Of a stretch of 64,000 nt of DNA, positions 1 to 11,784 are shown one piece after another (the first letter of the stretch is position 1; every line of letters starts with the position of its first letter). Below the pieces are notes generated by a model. The model worked only from the letters and a program-made list of their open reading frames with translations. It did not search any database and was not told where the DNA came from. The DNA is taken from NCBI GenBank assembly GCA_949752745.1, contig OX457029.1, positions 41,418,500-41,482,499 of the forward strand, read 5' to 3'. Origin of the DNA: Protula sp. h YS-2021 (lineage: Eukaryota; Annelida; Polychaeta; Sabellida; Serpulidae). The position numbers and the translations under genes were made by a program.

Positions 1-3000
1 CAGAAGTGTTTAAAAACCTTTGGGTCGAAAATTCGCTCAATCTCTAACGGTTTTCGAGATATTAGCTAACTTCCGGTTTCGACGTCGATTGTCACCCGAC
101 CGGGTCGCGTTCGTCCAGATACCTTTTAACGATACTGTATTGTGCCCTTTCGCCCGAAAATTCGCTCAGAATCTCTCTATCTTTAATTATTTTCGAGATA
201 TTAGCCAACTTCCGGTTTCGAAGTCGATCATCTTCCGACCGGGTCGCGCTCGTCGATATAGCTTTATATGCAATGTGTTATACCCTTTAGGTATAAAATT
301 CGCTCAAAATCGCTCTGTCTATAACCGTTTTCGATATATTAGCCAACTTCCGGTTTCGACGTCGATCGTCATCCGACCCGGTCGCACTCGAAGAAATAAC
401 TTTTTATACAGTGTGTTATACAATTTGTGTAGAAAATTCGCTAAGAACCGCTCTATCTCTAACCGTTTCGCTATATTAGCCAACTTCCGGTTTCGACGTC
501 GATCGTCATCCGACCGGGTCGCGCTCGACAAGATAGCTTTTAATACAGTGTTTTACACAATTTGTGTCGAAAATTGGCTCAGAATCGCTCTATCTCTAAC
601 CGTTTTCGAGATATTTGTCAACTTCCGGTTTCAACGTCGATCGTCATCCGACAAGGTCGCGCTCGCCGAGATAAACTTTAACAGAAGTGCTTTAAAACCT
701 TTGGGTCGAAAATTAACCGTATTCGAGATATTAGCTAACTTTCGGTTTCGACGTCGATCGTCAACCGACCGGGTCGCGTTCGTCCAGATACCTTTTAACC
801 ATAGTGTATTTTGTTCCACGGGCCAAAAATTCGCTCAGAATCTCTCTATCTCCAACTCCTTTCGAGATATTAGCCAATTTCCGGTTTCGACGTCAATCGT
901 CACCCGACCGGATCGCGCTCGTCGAGATAGCTTTTTATACAATGTGTTATACCCTTTGGGTCGAAAATTCGCACAGAATCGCTCTATCTATAACCTTTTT
1001 TGATATATTAGCGAACTTCCGGTTTCGACGTCGATCGTCATCCGACCCGGTCGCGCTCGCCGAGATAGCTTTTTTTACAGTGTTTTACACAATTTGTGTC
1101 AAAAATTGGCTCAGAATCGCTCTAACCGTTTTCGAAATATGGGACAACTTCCGGTTTCGACGACGATCGTCACCCGACCGGATCGCGCTCGCCGAGACCC
1201 TTTTACAGAATCTTTTTAAACCCAAACGGGTCGACAATTCGCTCAATCTCTAACCATATTCGAGATATTAGCCAACTTCCGGTTTCGACGTCGATCGTCA
1301 CCCGACCGGGTCGCGCATTCCTAGATACCCTATCATAGAAGTATTTTAAACCCAAAAGATCGAAAATTCGCTCAGAAGCCAACTTCCGGTTTCGACGTCG
1401 ATCATCAACTGACCGGATCGCGTTCGTCCAGATACCTTTTAACGATAGTGTATTTTGTTCCACGGGCCTAAAATTCGCTCAGAATCGCTCTATCTATAAC
1501 CGTTTACGATATATAAACCAACTTCCGGTTTCGACGTCGATCGTCACCCGACCGGGTCGCGCTCGCCGGGATATCCTTTTGTACAGTATGTTATGCGCTT
1601 TGGGTCGAAAATTCGCTCAGAATCGCTCTATCTCTAACCGTTTTCGAAATATGGGACAACTTCCGGTTTCGACGACGATCGTCAACCGACCGGATCGCGC
1701 TGTCTAACCGTTTTCGAGATAGCTTTTCATACACTGTGTTATACCCTTTGGGTCGAAAATTCCCTCAGAATCGCTCCATTTATAACCGTTTTCGATATAT
1801 TATCCAACTTCCGGTTTTGACGTCGATCGTCACCCCTCTGGGTCGCGCTCGCCGAGATAACTTTTTGTGCAGTGTTTTACACAATTTGTGTCGAAAATTC
1901 GCCCAGAATCGCTCTATCTCTAACCGTTTTCGAGATATTTGCCAACTTCCGGTTTCGACGTCGATCGTCATCCGACCCGGTCGCGCTCACCGAGATACCC
2001 TTTTATACAGTATGTTATACCGTTTTGATCGAACATTCACAATCGTTCTACCCTTTTATACAGTGTGTTATACCCTCTGGATCGATCATTCGCTCAGAAT
2101 CGCTCTATCTCTAACCGTTTTCGAGATATTAGATAACTTCCGGTTTTGACGTCGATCGGCAACTAACCGGGTCGCGTTAATCAACATACCTTTCAACGAT
2201 AGTGTATTATGTCTTTTGAGCCGAAAATTCGCTCAGAACCTCTCTATCTCTAACTCTTTTCGAGATATTAGAAAACTTCCGGTTTCGACATCGATCATCA
2301 TCCGACCGGGTCACCCTCGCCGAGATAGGTTTTTATACAATCTGTTATACCCTTTGGGCCGAAAATTCGCTCAGAATCGCTCTATGTATAACCGTTTTCG
2401 AGATATTGGCTAACTTTCGGTTTCGACGTCGATCGTCATCCGAACGGGTCGCGCTCGCCGAGATAAACTTTAATAGAAGTGTTTAAAAACCTTTGGGTCG
2501 AAAATTCGCTCAATCTCCAACCGTTTTCGAGATACTAGCCAACTTCCGGTTTCGACGTCGATCATCTTCCGACCGGGCCGCGCTCGTCGAGATAGCTTTC
2601 TATACAATGTGTTATACCCTTTGGGTTGAAAATTCGCTCAGAATCGCTCTATCTATAACCGTTTTCGATATATTATCCAACTTCCCTTTTCGATGTCGAT
2701 CGTCACCCGACCGGGTCGCGCTCGCTGGGATATCCTTTTGTGCAGTATGTTATGCGCTTTGGGTCGAAAATTCGCCCAGAATGGCTCTATCTCTAACCGT
2801 TTTCGAAATATGGCACAACTTCAGGTTTCGACGACGATCGTCACCCGATCGGATCGCGCTCGCCTAGATACCCTTTTATAGAATCTTTTTAAACCCAAAC
2901 GGTCTATAGAAAATTCGCTCAGAATGGCTCTATCTCTAACTGTTTTTGGGATATTTGCCAACTTCCGGTTTTGACGTCGATCGTCACCCGACCGGGTCAA

Positions 3001-3120
3001 GCTGGCCGAGATAAGTTTTTTATACAGTGCGTTATATTCTTTGGGTCGAAAATTCGCTCAGAATCGCTCTATCGCTAACAGTTTTCGAGATGTTAGCCAA
3101 CTTTCGGCAGCTGAGATTTT
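1..3120. repeat. Satellite array, family A, ~138-bp unit
   Basis: About 23 degenerate tandem copies run from the left edge. The landmark CTTCCGGTTTCGACGTCGAT recurs at roughly 69, 209, 349, 486, 625, 880, 1017, 1148, 1277 and onwards to about 3100, with spacings mostly 130-148 and some short copies of 108-114. Each unit also carries CTAACCGTTTTCGAGATAT and a GC-rich ACCCGACCGGGTCGCGCTCG stretch. The unit is close to a multiple of three, so long open frames run through it on both strands (up to 327 codons). They change frame between copies and have no conserved start, so I do not call genes. The array continues off the left end. Confidence 0.93.
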
Positions 3121-3748
3121 AACGTTGAACTCAATACGACTTTCGGTTATCGAGATATTCTGTAAACAAGAGCTTGTCCAAATTATGTTCATATTTTACG
3201 TGATGACGTCACACGTTCGTTGCACTCGCGACAAAATTCGACAGAATCTTTGACTTGCCAATTCAACAAACCACCAAGTTTCAACTTTTTCCGATGTTCA
3301 GCGGCTGAGAAATCTCACACACAAGATTTTTACGTAATGACGTCATACGCCTCCCTTAAAAATGTAACTTGCATCAAAAGTTGAGAGAATAGTACGACTG
3401 ACCCAAGGAATATCCACATAATATCTTGTTTAAAATACATACATATTACGCGATGACGCCATACGCCGCACTCGTTCGTTGTACCAGCGAAAAAACTTCA
3501 GAGAAAGTTTCGGACCTACCAAGCAACGATCCCACCAAGTTTTAACTTTCTCGATGTTCACCGGCTGAGAAATTTTACACCCAAGATTTTTACGTAAATA
3601 CGTCATACGCCTTCCCTAATAACGTAACGCGCGTCAACAGGTTGTAGAACCGTCCGACCTACCCAAGGAATAAACAGACCAAGTTTGAAGTTGATCCGAC
3701 TTTTCGCTCTCGAGATACCTTGCACACATTTGTCACAATAGACTGACA
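3120..3748. repeat. Family B repeat, first block
   Basis: This block follows family A directly. It holds about two ~307-bp units, each with two half-units that end in a TGACGTCATACGCC-like motif. Perfect TGACGTCA octamers lie at 3204-3211 and 3338-3345. Degenerate versions lie near 3458 and 3600. Other recurring blocks are TTCTCCGATGTTCAGCGGCTG and ACTTTCGGTTATCGAGATAT. The second block at 5590-7065 is longer and better conserved. No coding potential was seen. Confidence 0.85.
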
Positions 3749-3786
3749 CACATACACACACACACACACACACGCCCACACACACT
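3749..3786. repeat. (CA)n microsatellite
   Basis: This is an interrupted CA run between the end of a family B block and the hairpin at 3801. The same order (repeat units, CA run, hairpin) occurs again at 7066-7184. Confidence 0.9.
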
Positions 3787-3800
3787 GAACGTACAAACAC

Positions 3801-3828
3801 TATGTCTCCCCTTGGTCGGGGAGACATA
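3801..3828. repeat. Perfect hairpin that ends family B
   Basis: An 11-bp perfect stem, TATGTCTCCCC with GGGGAGACATA, surrounds the 6-nt loop TTGGTC. The identical 28-nt sequence occurs at 7157-7184 after another family B block and CA run. A decayed left arm lies near 4486-4496. The repeated position suggests a defined mobile-element end rather than a gene terminator. Confidence 0.9.
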
Positions 3829-3839
3829 ATTCTGGGAGA

Positions 3840-4090
3840 AGAAGTGTTTTGAAGATTGGTCGCCAATAAATTAAAAACGCCCCCGCCCCCGCCAAAAAAA
3901 TAACTTTTCAGGAAAGGCTTAACTAGGAAACATTCGTACGAAATTCAAAGAAAATCTTATCAAAATTCTGGAGGAGAAGAAGCATTTTGAAAATTGGCAT
4001 CGAAAAAAATTTAAATATCCCCCATTTGGCCAGTTTTGGCGGATCGCCAAAAAAAAGTAATTTTTTAAGAGAGGCCTATCTAGAGAACAT
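3840..4090. repeat. Family E units (two, degenerate)
   Basis: These are two copies of the ~150-bp unit that makes up the array at 50166-52245. They show the GGCGGATCGCC palindrome flanked by T and A runs (near 4035), the block GGAGAAGAAGCATTTTGAAAA, and a 'GAGAGGCCTATCTAGAGAACATTCGTAC'-type sequence split between the two copies. They sit between two family B ends. Confidence 0.8.
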
Positions 4091-4510
4091 TCGTACATTT
4101 GAATCCGATACGACTTTCCCTTGTCGAGATATTTTTTATATAAGATCTTGTTCAAAATAAACAAATGAACAGCCATCCGATAGACCAAAGAATAACCATA
4201 GAAAGTCTGAAGTCGATCCGATATTCTGGTTTCTGTTCTCCACCAAGTTTGAAATTTCTCCGATGTTCAGCATTCGAGACATTTTGCACATTGAAGTTTT
4301 TTACGTAACGACGTCATATGCTTTCACTGATAAAGCAACACGCGTCGTTCCTACTCAAGGAATAAATTGACCAAGTCTGAAGTCGACTGGACTTCGTTCT
4401 CGAGACATCTTGTACCTAGCACTTGAGTCACAACAGATTGACACACACACGCACAAGAAACACATACAGATCGTCAAACACTATATGTCTCCCTTTGGTC
4501 TGCAAATATA
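4090..4510. repeat. Family B remnant with decayed hairpin end
   Basis: A single diverged family B unit is present. It has the GAGATATTTT block near 4125, CCGATGTTCAG near 4258 and GACGTCATATGC near 4311. A short CA-rich run at 4440-4470 and the left arm ATATGTCTCCCTTTGGTC follow, but the right hairpin arm is missing. It is a third, older instance of the same terminal structure. Confidence 0.75.
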
Positions 4511-5589
4511 CAATATCAAACCATACCGAACCACATTTTCTTGAAATGTTATGGGTGGGCGGATGGATGGACACACCAAGAGCAACTAGAGCAGCCAGTG
4601 CACACAAAACATAGGAATACAGGCTAATATTATACACTTTCAATCGAATCCTACTTATTTTTTTGTTTTTGTAAACAAAAACAAATGTCCCCCCGACTAA
4701 ACCCATGATTCCCCCCCCCCAAAAAAAATCCTATTTTTAATTACTGAAATAAAATATTCATTTCTGCAAACATAACCTTAATTCATTACAAAAAAACTCA
4801 AAATAAACCAACGGGTCTTACTTTACATCTTTTTATCCATGTCTTGGAGGTGGTCGGGATTTTTTTTCTAACCATCATCCTCCACACGCCCCCCCCCCCC
4901 CATAGCAATTTAATGTAGGTCCGACTATAAACACAACTCTAACCCTTTTACCCAAGGCAACGGTAACGGTCTGTACCCTAAGTGTAGTTATAGCCATGAT
5001 GGACTACCTTGTCTTCGCACATTCCCATCGGCCAAATAGCACTAGAAAGGCATTCTTCATAACTGCGCATCAGATGACGCACCTCGGTGGGAGAAAGGGG
5101 GGCAGGCATTTCGGTGCCAAAATGGTGAGGTGCTTCTCATAACACAAGATATCAGATGACCCACTTTAATAGCGAAAAATGCTTCTGCAGACAATGCCAA
5201 TCGATACAAAATAGCTCCTATATATAGAACACCTTGGCAACCGAATCACGTATGCGGCGAAAAAAAATCAATACCTAGACCTGCTTAGACCTATAATACA
5301 ATAGCATTCCATGACCTCGTAGATGTCATGCACCACAACTGACACTGACCCCTGACTGATTGAGTGGCCGTAGTTGAGAAACGCACAAAAAGCTCAATTT
5401 CAGGCAGTAACAAATAGCAATGGACCGACAGCAATGCTGTTACTGTTTTGAAGCTTTCTAAAGAATGCAGAACACTCGAGAATCTTCTGTAAAACGCTGA
5501 AATCCCCAGCGTAGCTAACACCTATGCTTAGATAACAAAGGAGCCAAAAATGGGGAGGCGGGTTAGGGGTTGACGTTATACATCTTTCT
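4511..5589. other. No recognisable feature
   Basis: This stretch contains homopolymer C/A runs (near 4709-4730 and 4890-4905) and unique sequence. The open frames are under 100 codons, have no domain I recognise and no convincing splice sites. Confidence 0.6.
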
Positions 5590-7065
5590 TGATTTCCTAC
5601 ACGAGTTTAATCATGTTTACCCAAAACTATGCGACTTATCCGAGGAATAGCTACACCAAATTTAAAGACGATCTGGCTTTCATATGTCGAGATATTTTGC
5701 TTAACAACAGATAATTTCTTAACCCTCAGTAGTTGAAACAGTCGTGTGACTGAACCAAAGATATCCATATAAAATCTTAAGTCGAAATGACTTTCCGTTA
5801 TCGAGATATTATGCATACAAGATCTGATTCAAAATATACACACATTTTACGCGATGACGTCATACGCCGCATTCGTTCGTTCTACTCGTGAAAAAATTTC
5901 AAGTTTCTTTCGGACCTACCAAGCAATAATCCCACCAAGTTTTAGCTTTCTCCGATGTTCAGCAGCTGAGAAATTTCGCACTCAAGATTTTTACGCAATG
6001 ACGTCATATACCTGCCCTAATCACGCGACATGCGTGAAAAGTTGGTAAAACCGTTCGACTGATCCAAGGAAGATCCATATAAAATTTGAAGTCGAAAGGA
6101 CTTTCCGCTATAGAGATATTTGGCACACAAGACTCTTTTTATAATATATACATTTTACGTGATGACGTCATACGCCGCATTCGTTCGTTCTACTTGCGAA
6201 AAACTTTAAAGTTTCTTTCGGACCTACCAAGCAACAATCCCACCACGTTTCAACTTTCTCCGATGTTCAGCAGCTGAGAAATTTGGCACACAAGATTTTT
6301 ACGTCATGACGTCATACACCTACCTAATCACGTGACATGCGTCAAAAGCTGAGAGAACCGTAAGACTGACCAAAGGAATAACTTTATAAAATTTGAAGTC
6401 GATAGCACTTTCCGTTATCGAGATATTTTGCACACAAGACCTCGTTTATAATACAAACATATCTCACTTGATGACGTCATACGCCACTTTCGTTCGTTCT
6501 ACTCGCAAAACAAATCCAAAGAGTCTTTCAGACCAACCAAGCAACAATCCCACCAAGTTTAAACTTTCTCCGATGTTCAGCGACTGAGAAATTTCGCACA
6601 CAAGATTTTTACGTAATGACGTCATACGCCTGCTCTAATCATGTGACATGCGTTAAAAGTTGATAGAACCGCCCGACTAATCCAAGAAATATTCATATAA
6701 AATTTGAAGTTGATAGGACTTTCCGTTATCGAGATATTTTGCACACAAGATCTTGTTCAAAATATTTAACGTAATGACGTCATACGCCGAATTCGTTCTA
6801 CTCGCAAAAAAAATCTATAGCGTCTTTCGAACCAATCTAGCAACAATTTCACCAAGTTTCGACTTTCTCCGATGTTCAGCGGCTGAGAAATTTTGCACAC
6901 AAGATTTTTACGTAATGACGCCATACGCCTGCCCTAATCATGTGACATGCGTCAAAAGTTGACAGAACCGTCCGACCTTACCCAAGAATAAATCGATCAA
7001 GTTTTGAAGTTGATTCGACGTTTCGTTCTCGAGATATCTTGCACACAACACTTTGTTCACAACAG
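5590..7065. repeat. Family B array with regularly spaced TGACGTCA octamers
   Basis: About five tandem ~307-bp units. Seven perfect TGACGTCA palindromes lie at 5855, 5999, 6163, 6307, 6472, 6617 and 6775, alternating at about 144 and 158-165 bp. An eighth position at 6918 reads TGACGCCA. Each unit also has TTATCGAGATATTTTGCACA and CCGATGTTCAGCGGCTGAGA. TGACGTCA is the full cAMP-response (CREB/ATF) palindrome, but here it is part of the repeat, so any regulatory role is conjecture. Confidence 0.92.
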
Positions 7066-7068
7066 ACT

Positions 7069-7129
<61 letters not shown>

Positions 7130-7140
7130 ACACACACATA
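7066..7140. repeat. (CA)n microsatellite
   Basis: A CA run of about 30 dinucleotides, interrupted near 7127, between a family B array and its terminal hairpin. Confidence 0.97.
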
Positions 7141-7156
7141 GAACTCACAAACACTA

Positions 7157-7184
7157 TATGTCTCCCCTTGGTCGGGGAGACATA
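7157..7184. repeat. Perfect hairpin that ends family B, second copy
   Basis: Identical to 3801-3828: an 11-bp stem and a 6-nt TTGGTC loop. It lies about 100 bp beyond the 3' splice border of the Ig exon at 7283 (minus-strand sense), so the repeat probably sits in that gene's intron. Confidence 0.9.
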
Positions 7185-7282
7185 ATACACTATGATCTCA
7201 CTTTGAAAATAGAAATCACGAAAAAATGAAAGAGAATGGCAGTATATGATGTAAAATATTTTACAAAACGAATGCTACTTAC

Positions 7283-7618
7283 AAAAAACAACAAGCTCAT
7301 AATCTGTCACAGCAGGATTAGGATCAGTTGCAGCATGATAAGTAATAGAACATTGGTATGATTCTTCGTGATTCGATATTTGAACACGATGAACTGTTAA
7401 TTTCAAAGTAGAGCTATCAAAGCCATGAGTTGTGTTGCTGTACCAAGAGTTGTAGCTAAATGCGCCTTCAGGTATGTATGTCAAAAGCACCTTTCCTCCC
7501 GTATTCCATGTAACAAAAACTGCATTTTCATTCCTTGGACAGTCAAGAGACACATCTGTTTCTATTTCTGCATTCACCTTTACTGCTGCGTTTGTCCCAT
7601 GAATCAACCAAACTGCAA
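7283..7618 (-). CDS. Ig V-like domain exon, phase 1-1 (partial gene)
   Basis: An internal exon of 336 nt with a pyrimidine-rich AG acceptor (TTTGTTATTTCCAG, ending at 7619) and a GTAAGT donor starting at 7282. Both borders are phase 1, the usual arrangement for immunoglobulin-domain exons. Counting from the first full codon, Cys26 (SLDC), Trp37 (VTW) and Cys89 (SYQC) fit the Ig core disulphide and tryptophan, and there is an NTT N-glycosylation sequon at 61. Family knowledge: such domains are extracellular recognition or adhesion modules. The frame stays open upstream to a Met at 7694, with a hydrophobic stretch that could pass as a signal peptide. The strong acceptor makes a separate leader exon more likely. 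Downstream exons would lie below position 1 or are lost in repeats. The precise receptor family is not identifiable. Confidence 0.8.
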
Positions 7619-7859
7619 CTGGAAATAACAAACCGTCAGTGAAAATGAGCAAGAGAAAAAAAGAAATATAACATTCAACTGGAAAATGACGCAAACAAAC
7701 ACATAAATGTAGAAGTTTAAATGCAGTTCCGCAAATATTGTTGTTTCATCTCTAAACTCCCAGTTATTCCCTAAAAACCTCAGTTTTAAACAAACAGGAG
7801 CTGAATAAATTTCTATTCACAGTCGAAAAAGAGTTACTCAGGAGTGAATTTATTCTTAT

Positions 7860-8097
7860 CTACTTCAGAGACAATAAAAACTCGTTGCGACTCAATAAAG
7901 AAAACCAGTTGTCATATGTTACTATTCTAATCGTTTCAGTAGAAGGCATACTACTGTTTTGATAAGATTGTTTTTCATGTTGTGTATTACTGTTCCCAAG
8001 GTAGTTGGGTAGGTCGCCAGGTAGTTCTCTCTTGAAAAATTGCCTTTTTGAAGAGCCGCCACAACTGATTAAATACCCACATTCATAATTATTCAGC
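7860..8097 (-). CDS. Possible terminal cytoplasmic-tail exon (speculative)
   Basis: An open frame of about 79 codons ends in a stop, and AATAAA follows within about 15 nt (near 7845). Possible acceptors lie at TTATAACAG and TTTTGAAG just upstream. The peptide is polar and contains two YxN motifs, SYQNS and TYDNW, plus NYLGN. Phosphorylated YxN is the usual Grb2-type SH2 target, and the better-supported tail at 61.9-62.7 kb has three such motifs. It lies 240 bp upstream of the Ig exon on the same strand, so it would have to end a different gene. Chance is a real alternative: the frame is short and AT-rich, and there is no conserved domain. Confidence 0.25.
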
Positions 8098-8111
8098 GAT
8101 TCAATCTTCAA

Positions 8112-9354
8112 AATGCTTTTACTGTTATAACTTTTAAGGGAGTGCTTTTAAACTTTAGAAAGTTCCTCATGTGAAATCTTCTTTAAAATTGACTATTTTG
8201 ACAACGCGCAAAAAAGTGGTCAAATGTCGGCATACGAAAAATAACAAATTTAAAATACTTCTAACACGGGTTTGATCGAATTCCTTTCAGATTTAAATTA
8301 AAATTATTCTTGTTTGGTCCTCTATTGAAAAAATATTTCTGTCTAAGTCTTTTGATAATGGATTAAATGAAAATGGATTCGTCTCAATGTCACCAGACAT
8401 TCTTGTGCGATACCATGATTTCAGGCCGCGACTTAAAATTAAAAACATTTACTAACACCTTTCCGTCTTAGATAATAATAAAGCTCATTAAATAAAATAA
8501 ATCACCAATAAAAGCTGCAAAACGCAGCTTATTCTTATTAATGTGTGAAGAAATGAAGGTTGTTTACAATACAAAGTGATTTAAAAGATGACAAATCGGC
8601 AAGATCGAAAAGTCTCATATATATATATATTATATATTTCTCGAAGAGCCCAAGTGTTCCAACACAAAAATATCCAGGGACACTGCAAGCAGCCAAGATC
8701 TAGTTAATGTAGCAATAACCTGTTTTACGACACAAGTTAATCAAGTGTTATAACACGCACCAATTGAGTGATGCACTGCCGTAAAAACAAATGATAAGAA
8801 ACCGTCAGCGTGCTCTAACCGCGTACAAAAGTCACAAAGCCAATTCACAGAAAAACAAAAGGCATGATTCTGAGATACTATGACGATGACATTGTGATGT
8901 AAAACGTTTTCCTTTGCATTGCGCAAGTTACTTTGCGGCACTAGTCGCAGGACAATACCATGAAAAATTTTCGATCAAAATCGATTTTGCTTGTTTGTGC
9001 GCGGTTCGTTCACAGGCCTTCCACGCGTGCTCGAATCACATACAAAGCACTCAGCGCAATGATCTATCCCTATATCAAAAGGCTTGCAGTGTCATCTAAA
9101 AGTGGTAAATATTTACTGAAAGGTATTTCCCCAACTGGGTTGAACCCGGCTCAAAAATGTAGTTTTTAGAAGAGAAATAACCTTGAACCATTCCTGTAAA
9201 GCAACCTGACCAAACCTAACTATAGTAGAGTATTTGAAATGAAAATGTCCAGGGACATTGCGACGAGCAGAGATCTAGTAAATCACCTATCAGTAGGCTT
9301 GCATGGTCGCCAAACAGTGTTTGCTATATTGATAAACCCGGTTGATGAAAATTC
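8112..9354. other. Non-coding stretch with an AT run and a short direct repeat
   Basis: A short alternating AT run lies near 8617-8637. A ~55-bp direct repeat occurs at about 8666-8720 and 9240-9295, both with CCAGGGACA(C/T)TGC and AGATCTAGT. No exon-like signal was found. Confidence 0.6.
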
Positions 9355-9600
9355 GTAAATTTCGGGAGAAGAAGCTTTCTAAAAATTGGCTGCTAAATAT
9401 TTTAAATGCCCCTTTTAGCCAATGTTTGACGGATCGCCAGAAAAGTAACTTTTCACAACAGAAAGGTCTAATGAAGATTCATGAAAAAATTGAAGACAAT
9501 CCAATCAAAATCGTGGAATAAGGGCTCTGAAAGTTGGCGAAAGAAAAATGACAGCTCCCCCCCACCACAACCCTATTTGGCCAGTATAAAATAACTTGCA
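9355..9600. repeat. Family E units (two)
   Basis: Two degenerate ~150-bp units with GACGGATCGCCAGAAAAGTAAC, GGGAGAAGAAGC and AAATTGGC blocks. They match the array at 50166-52245 and the pair at 3840-4090. Confidence 0.75.
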
Positions 9601-10545
9601 GGTACTAATGTCCACTATCCTAACTGAAAACTTTCAGACCAGGGCTAGTATGATTTAAATCAGCATAAAAACACGATTTGTAATTTTTTATTTTTTTCTA
9701 CTCGCTGTATTTTTTAACTGTGTGTCATGTGTGCAGATTGTGTGCAATGAAGGCACTTGAAGACGCCTTTTGTTTAAACAAGGCTTATTACGGCACATGA
9801 GCCTTCAAGGGGGTAGGGCGGTTTAGCGAGGGGCAGCACGCTTCAAGAAAGTCAACGCCGGTAGTGTTTGACAAGAAGGCCTTGCGCCTTACAGTATTAA
9901 GACGGTTTGGGCCTGTACTCTGGAGTGGGTATGTAATCGCGCAACTAATCTTCAGAAACTCCTGGTAGCATCGATATCTGCAATGCACTACGGTCTTTCG
10001 TCTCAACCGCGTGTGCTTGTAAAAAGATTAGCGTTACGCGTCGAGTGAGGTGTAGTTAACTCCCCCTCCTATATAACTGCTTTTCAATTGTAAATTGAGA
10101 AACGGACCAAAAAAATCACTAAAAACTGAAAACGTCGGGAAGACGTCTTGCTCCTGGGTGGAGAAGCTTTGACAGAGATATCTCAAACAGTAAAAATCCA
10201 AAAGGAAGTCGTAAAGCACGCAAAGTCGAAATTCAGGGAATTGCAAAGAGATTAAAAAAAGATTTCGAAAATTATAACTCGATCGAGAGAGACGTTGAAT
10301 CGAAGCAATAAAGAAAACATGAACAAATGGACACGGAGAATGAAGCAATCTCTGCCAAAAAACCCAAAGGTTGGATACATTGATAAAAAGGTATGTGAAG
10401 TGTAAATGTATTTCGAAATGTCTTACAAGAGAGTGTAATGAGTCTTCAATAAACTGTTAAAAAGATGGTGTTTTTATATTTTGTCGTTTCTTTAGTTTTT
10501 GGTTTTTTTTTGGGGGGGGGGGGAGGTGATTTAAATAAAAGTCTG
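9601..10545. other. No recognisable feature
   Basis: This is unique sequence with a G12-type homopolymer at about 10513-10524. The two open frames (72 and 104 codons, minus) show no domain, signal or splice support. Confidence 0.6.
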
Positions 10546-10989
10546 TTTAAAAAAAAACGTTTGTCCAAGGAAAAACTCTCAGCTTACGAAAAACGTTAAG
10601 ACCAATTCCAGCGTGCAGGAGCAAGGGAATTTCCCTAAAAAATTGGGCTTCAAAAGACGAGATGGCAAAGAGCAAGCTAATTAATTAATATAGAACTGAC
10701 CCGAACATACACCGATAAATACATACACTGATTTATCACAGGCAGGGGAACATGCGCCTACTGTAAGGGGACAAAATGGGGAAAAAGTGGGAAGAAAGGG
10801 GGAAGATTTTAGTAGTCTGTACAGTAGTGTGCACAGCCTAGGACTTGGAGTCAATATAACTGTAACTGCACGTGGAGTCAATGTTTCGAACCTCACGCAC
10901 TCTTAAAAGTGACAATTCTAATTCTTACCGGTACATATTTTTCATTTATAATGCAGTTCTGTTACTTAAGGTCCAATGTTTTGTATGTA

Positions 10990-11780
10990 TTATTTTGCGG
11001 GGTTTGCATTTCGGACCAGTGCGCAGGTTTATTTAACTTGTGTCGATGCGCGCTTCGCATTTCGGACCAATGCGCATGTTTATTTCACTTTCCGTTATGC
11101 TCTGTTCGCATTTCGGACTAGTGCGAATGTTTACTTAGCTTGCGTTGATGCGCGGTTCGCATTTCGAACCAGGGCGCATGTTTATTTAACATACATTGCT
11201 GCGCAGTTCGCATTTCGGACCAGAGCCCATGTTATCTAACTTGCGTTGAATCGCGGTTATTATTTCAGACCATTCAATATGTTTTTTGAACTTGCGTCGA
11301 TGTGCGGTTTTTTATTTTGGTCCAGTGTGCATGTTTATTTAACGCGTCGATGCACGGTTCGCATTTCGGACTAGTGCGCATATTTATTCAACTTCCGTTG
11401 ATGAGTGGTTCGGATTCCGGGCCAGTACGCATGTTTACTTAGCTTGCGTTGATGCCCGGTTCGCATTTCACACCAGTGCGCATGTTTAATTAACTTGCGT
11501 TGATGTATGATACTTATTTTAGACCAGTCCGCATGTTTATGTAGCTTCCGATAAAGCGCCGTTCGCATTTGGGACCAGTGGGCATGTTTATTTAACTTGT
11601 GTCGATGCGGATGCTTATTTTGGTCCAATGCACAGGTTTATTTAATTTGCATTGATACGAGGTTCTTATTTTAGACCAGTGCACATTTTGATTTAACTTG
11701 CGCTGTTTGAACCAGTGCGCAAGCTTGGTTAACGTGCGTTGATGAGATTTCTGCATTTCGGACGGTTTCGCATGTCAATT
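10990..11780. repeat. 51-bp minisatellite (family C) in composite copy 1
   Basis: Degenerate 51-bp units are marked by CATTTCGGACCAGTGCGCATG and TTTATTTAACTTGCGTTGATG. Fifty-one is seventeen codons, so frames stay open on both strands. In one frame the plus strand reads 17-residue repeats of the type VYLTCVDARFAFRTSAH. Confidence 0.92.
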
Positions 11781-11784
11781 CATT

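Noticed and set aside
20..1003. 327-codon open frame at the left edge
   Set aside because: It runs through seven copies of the ~138-bp satellite, with homologous segments read in different frames in different copies. It has no conserved start, and the opposite strand is also open.
9130..9170. tRNA-like T-arm (GGGTTGAACCC)
   Set aside because: No acceptor, D or anticodon arms could be fitted around it.
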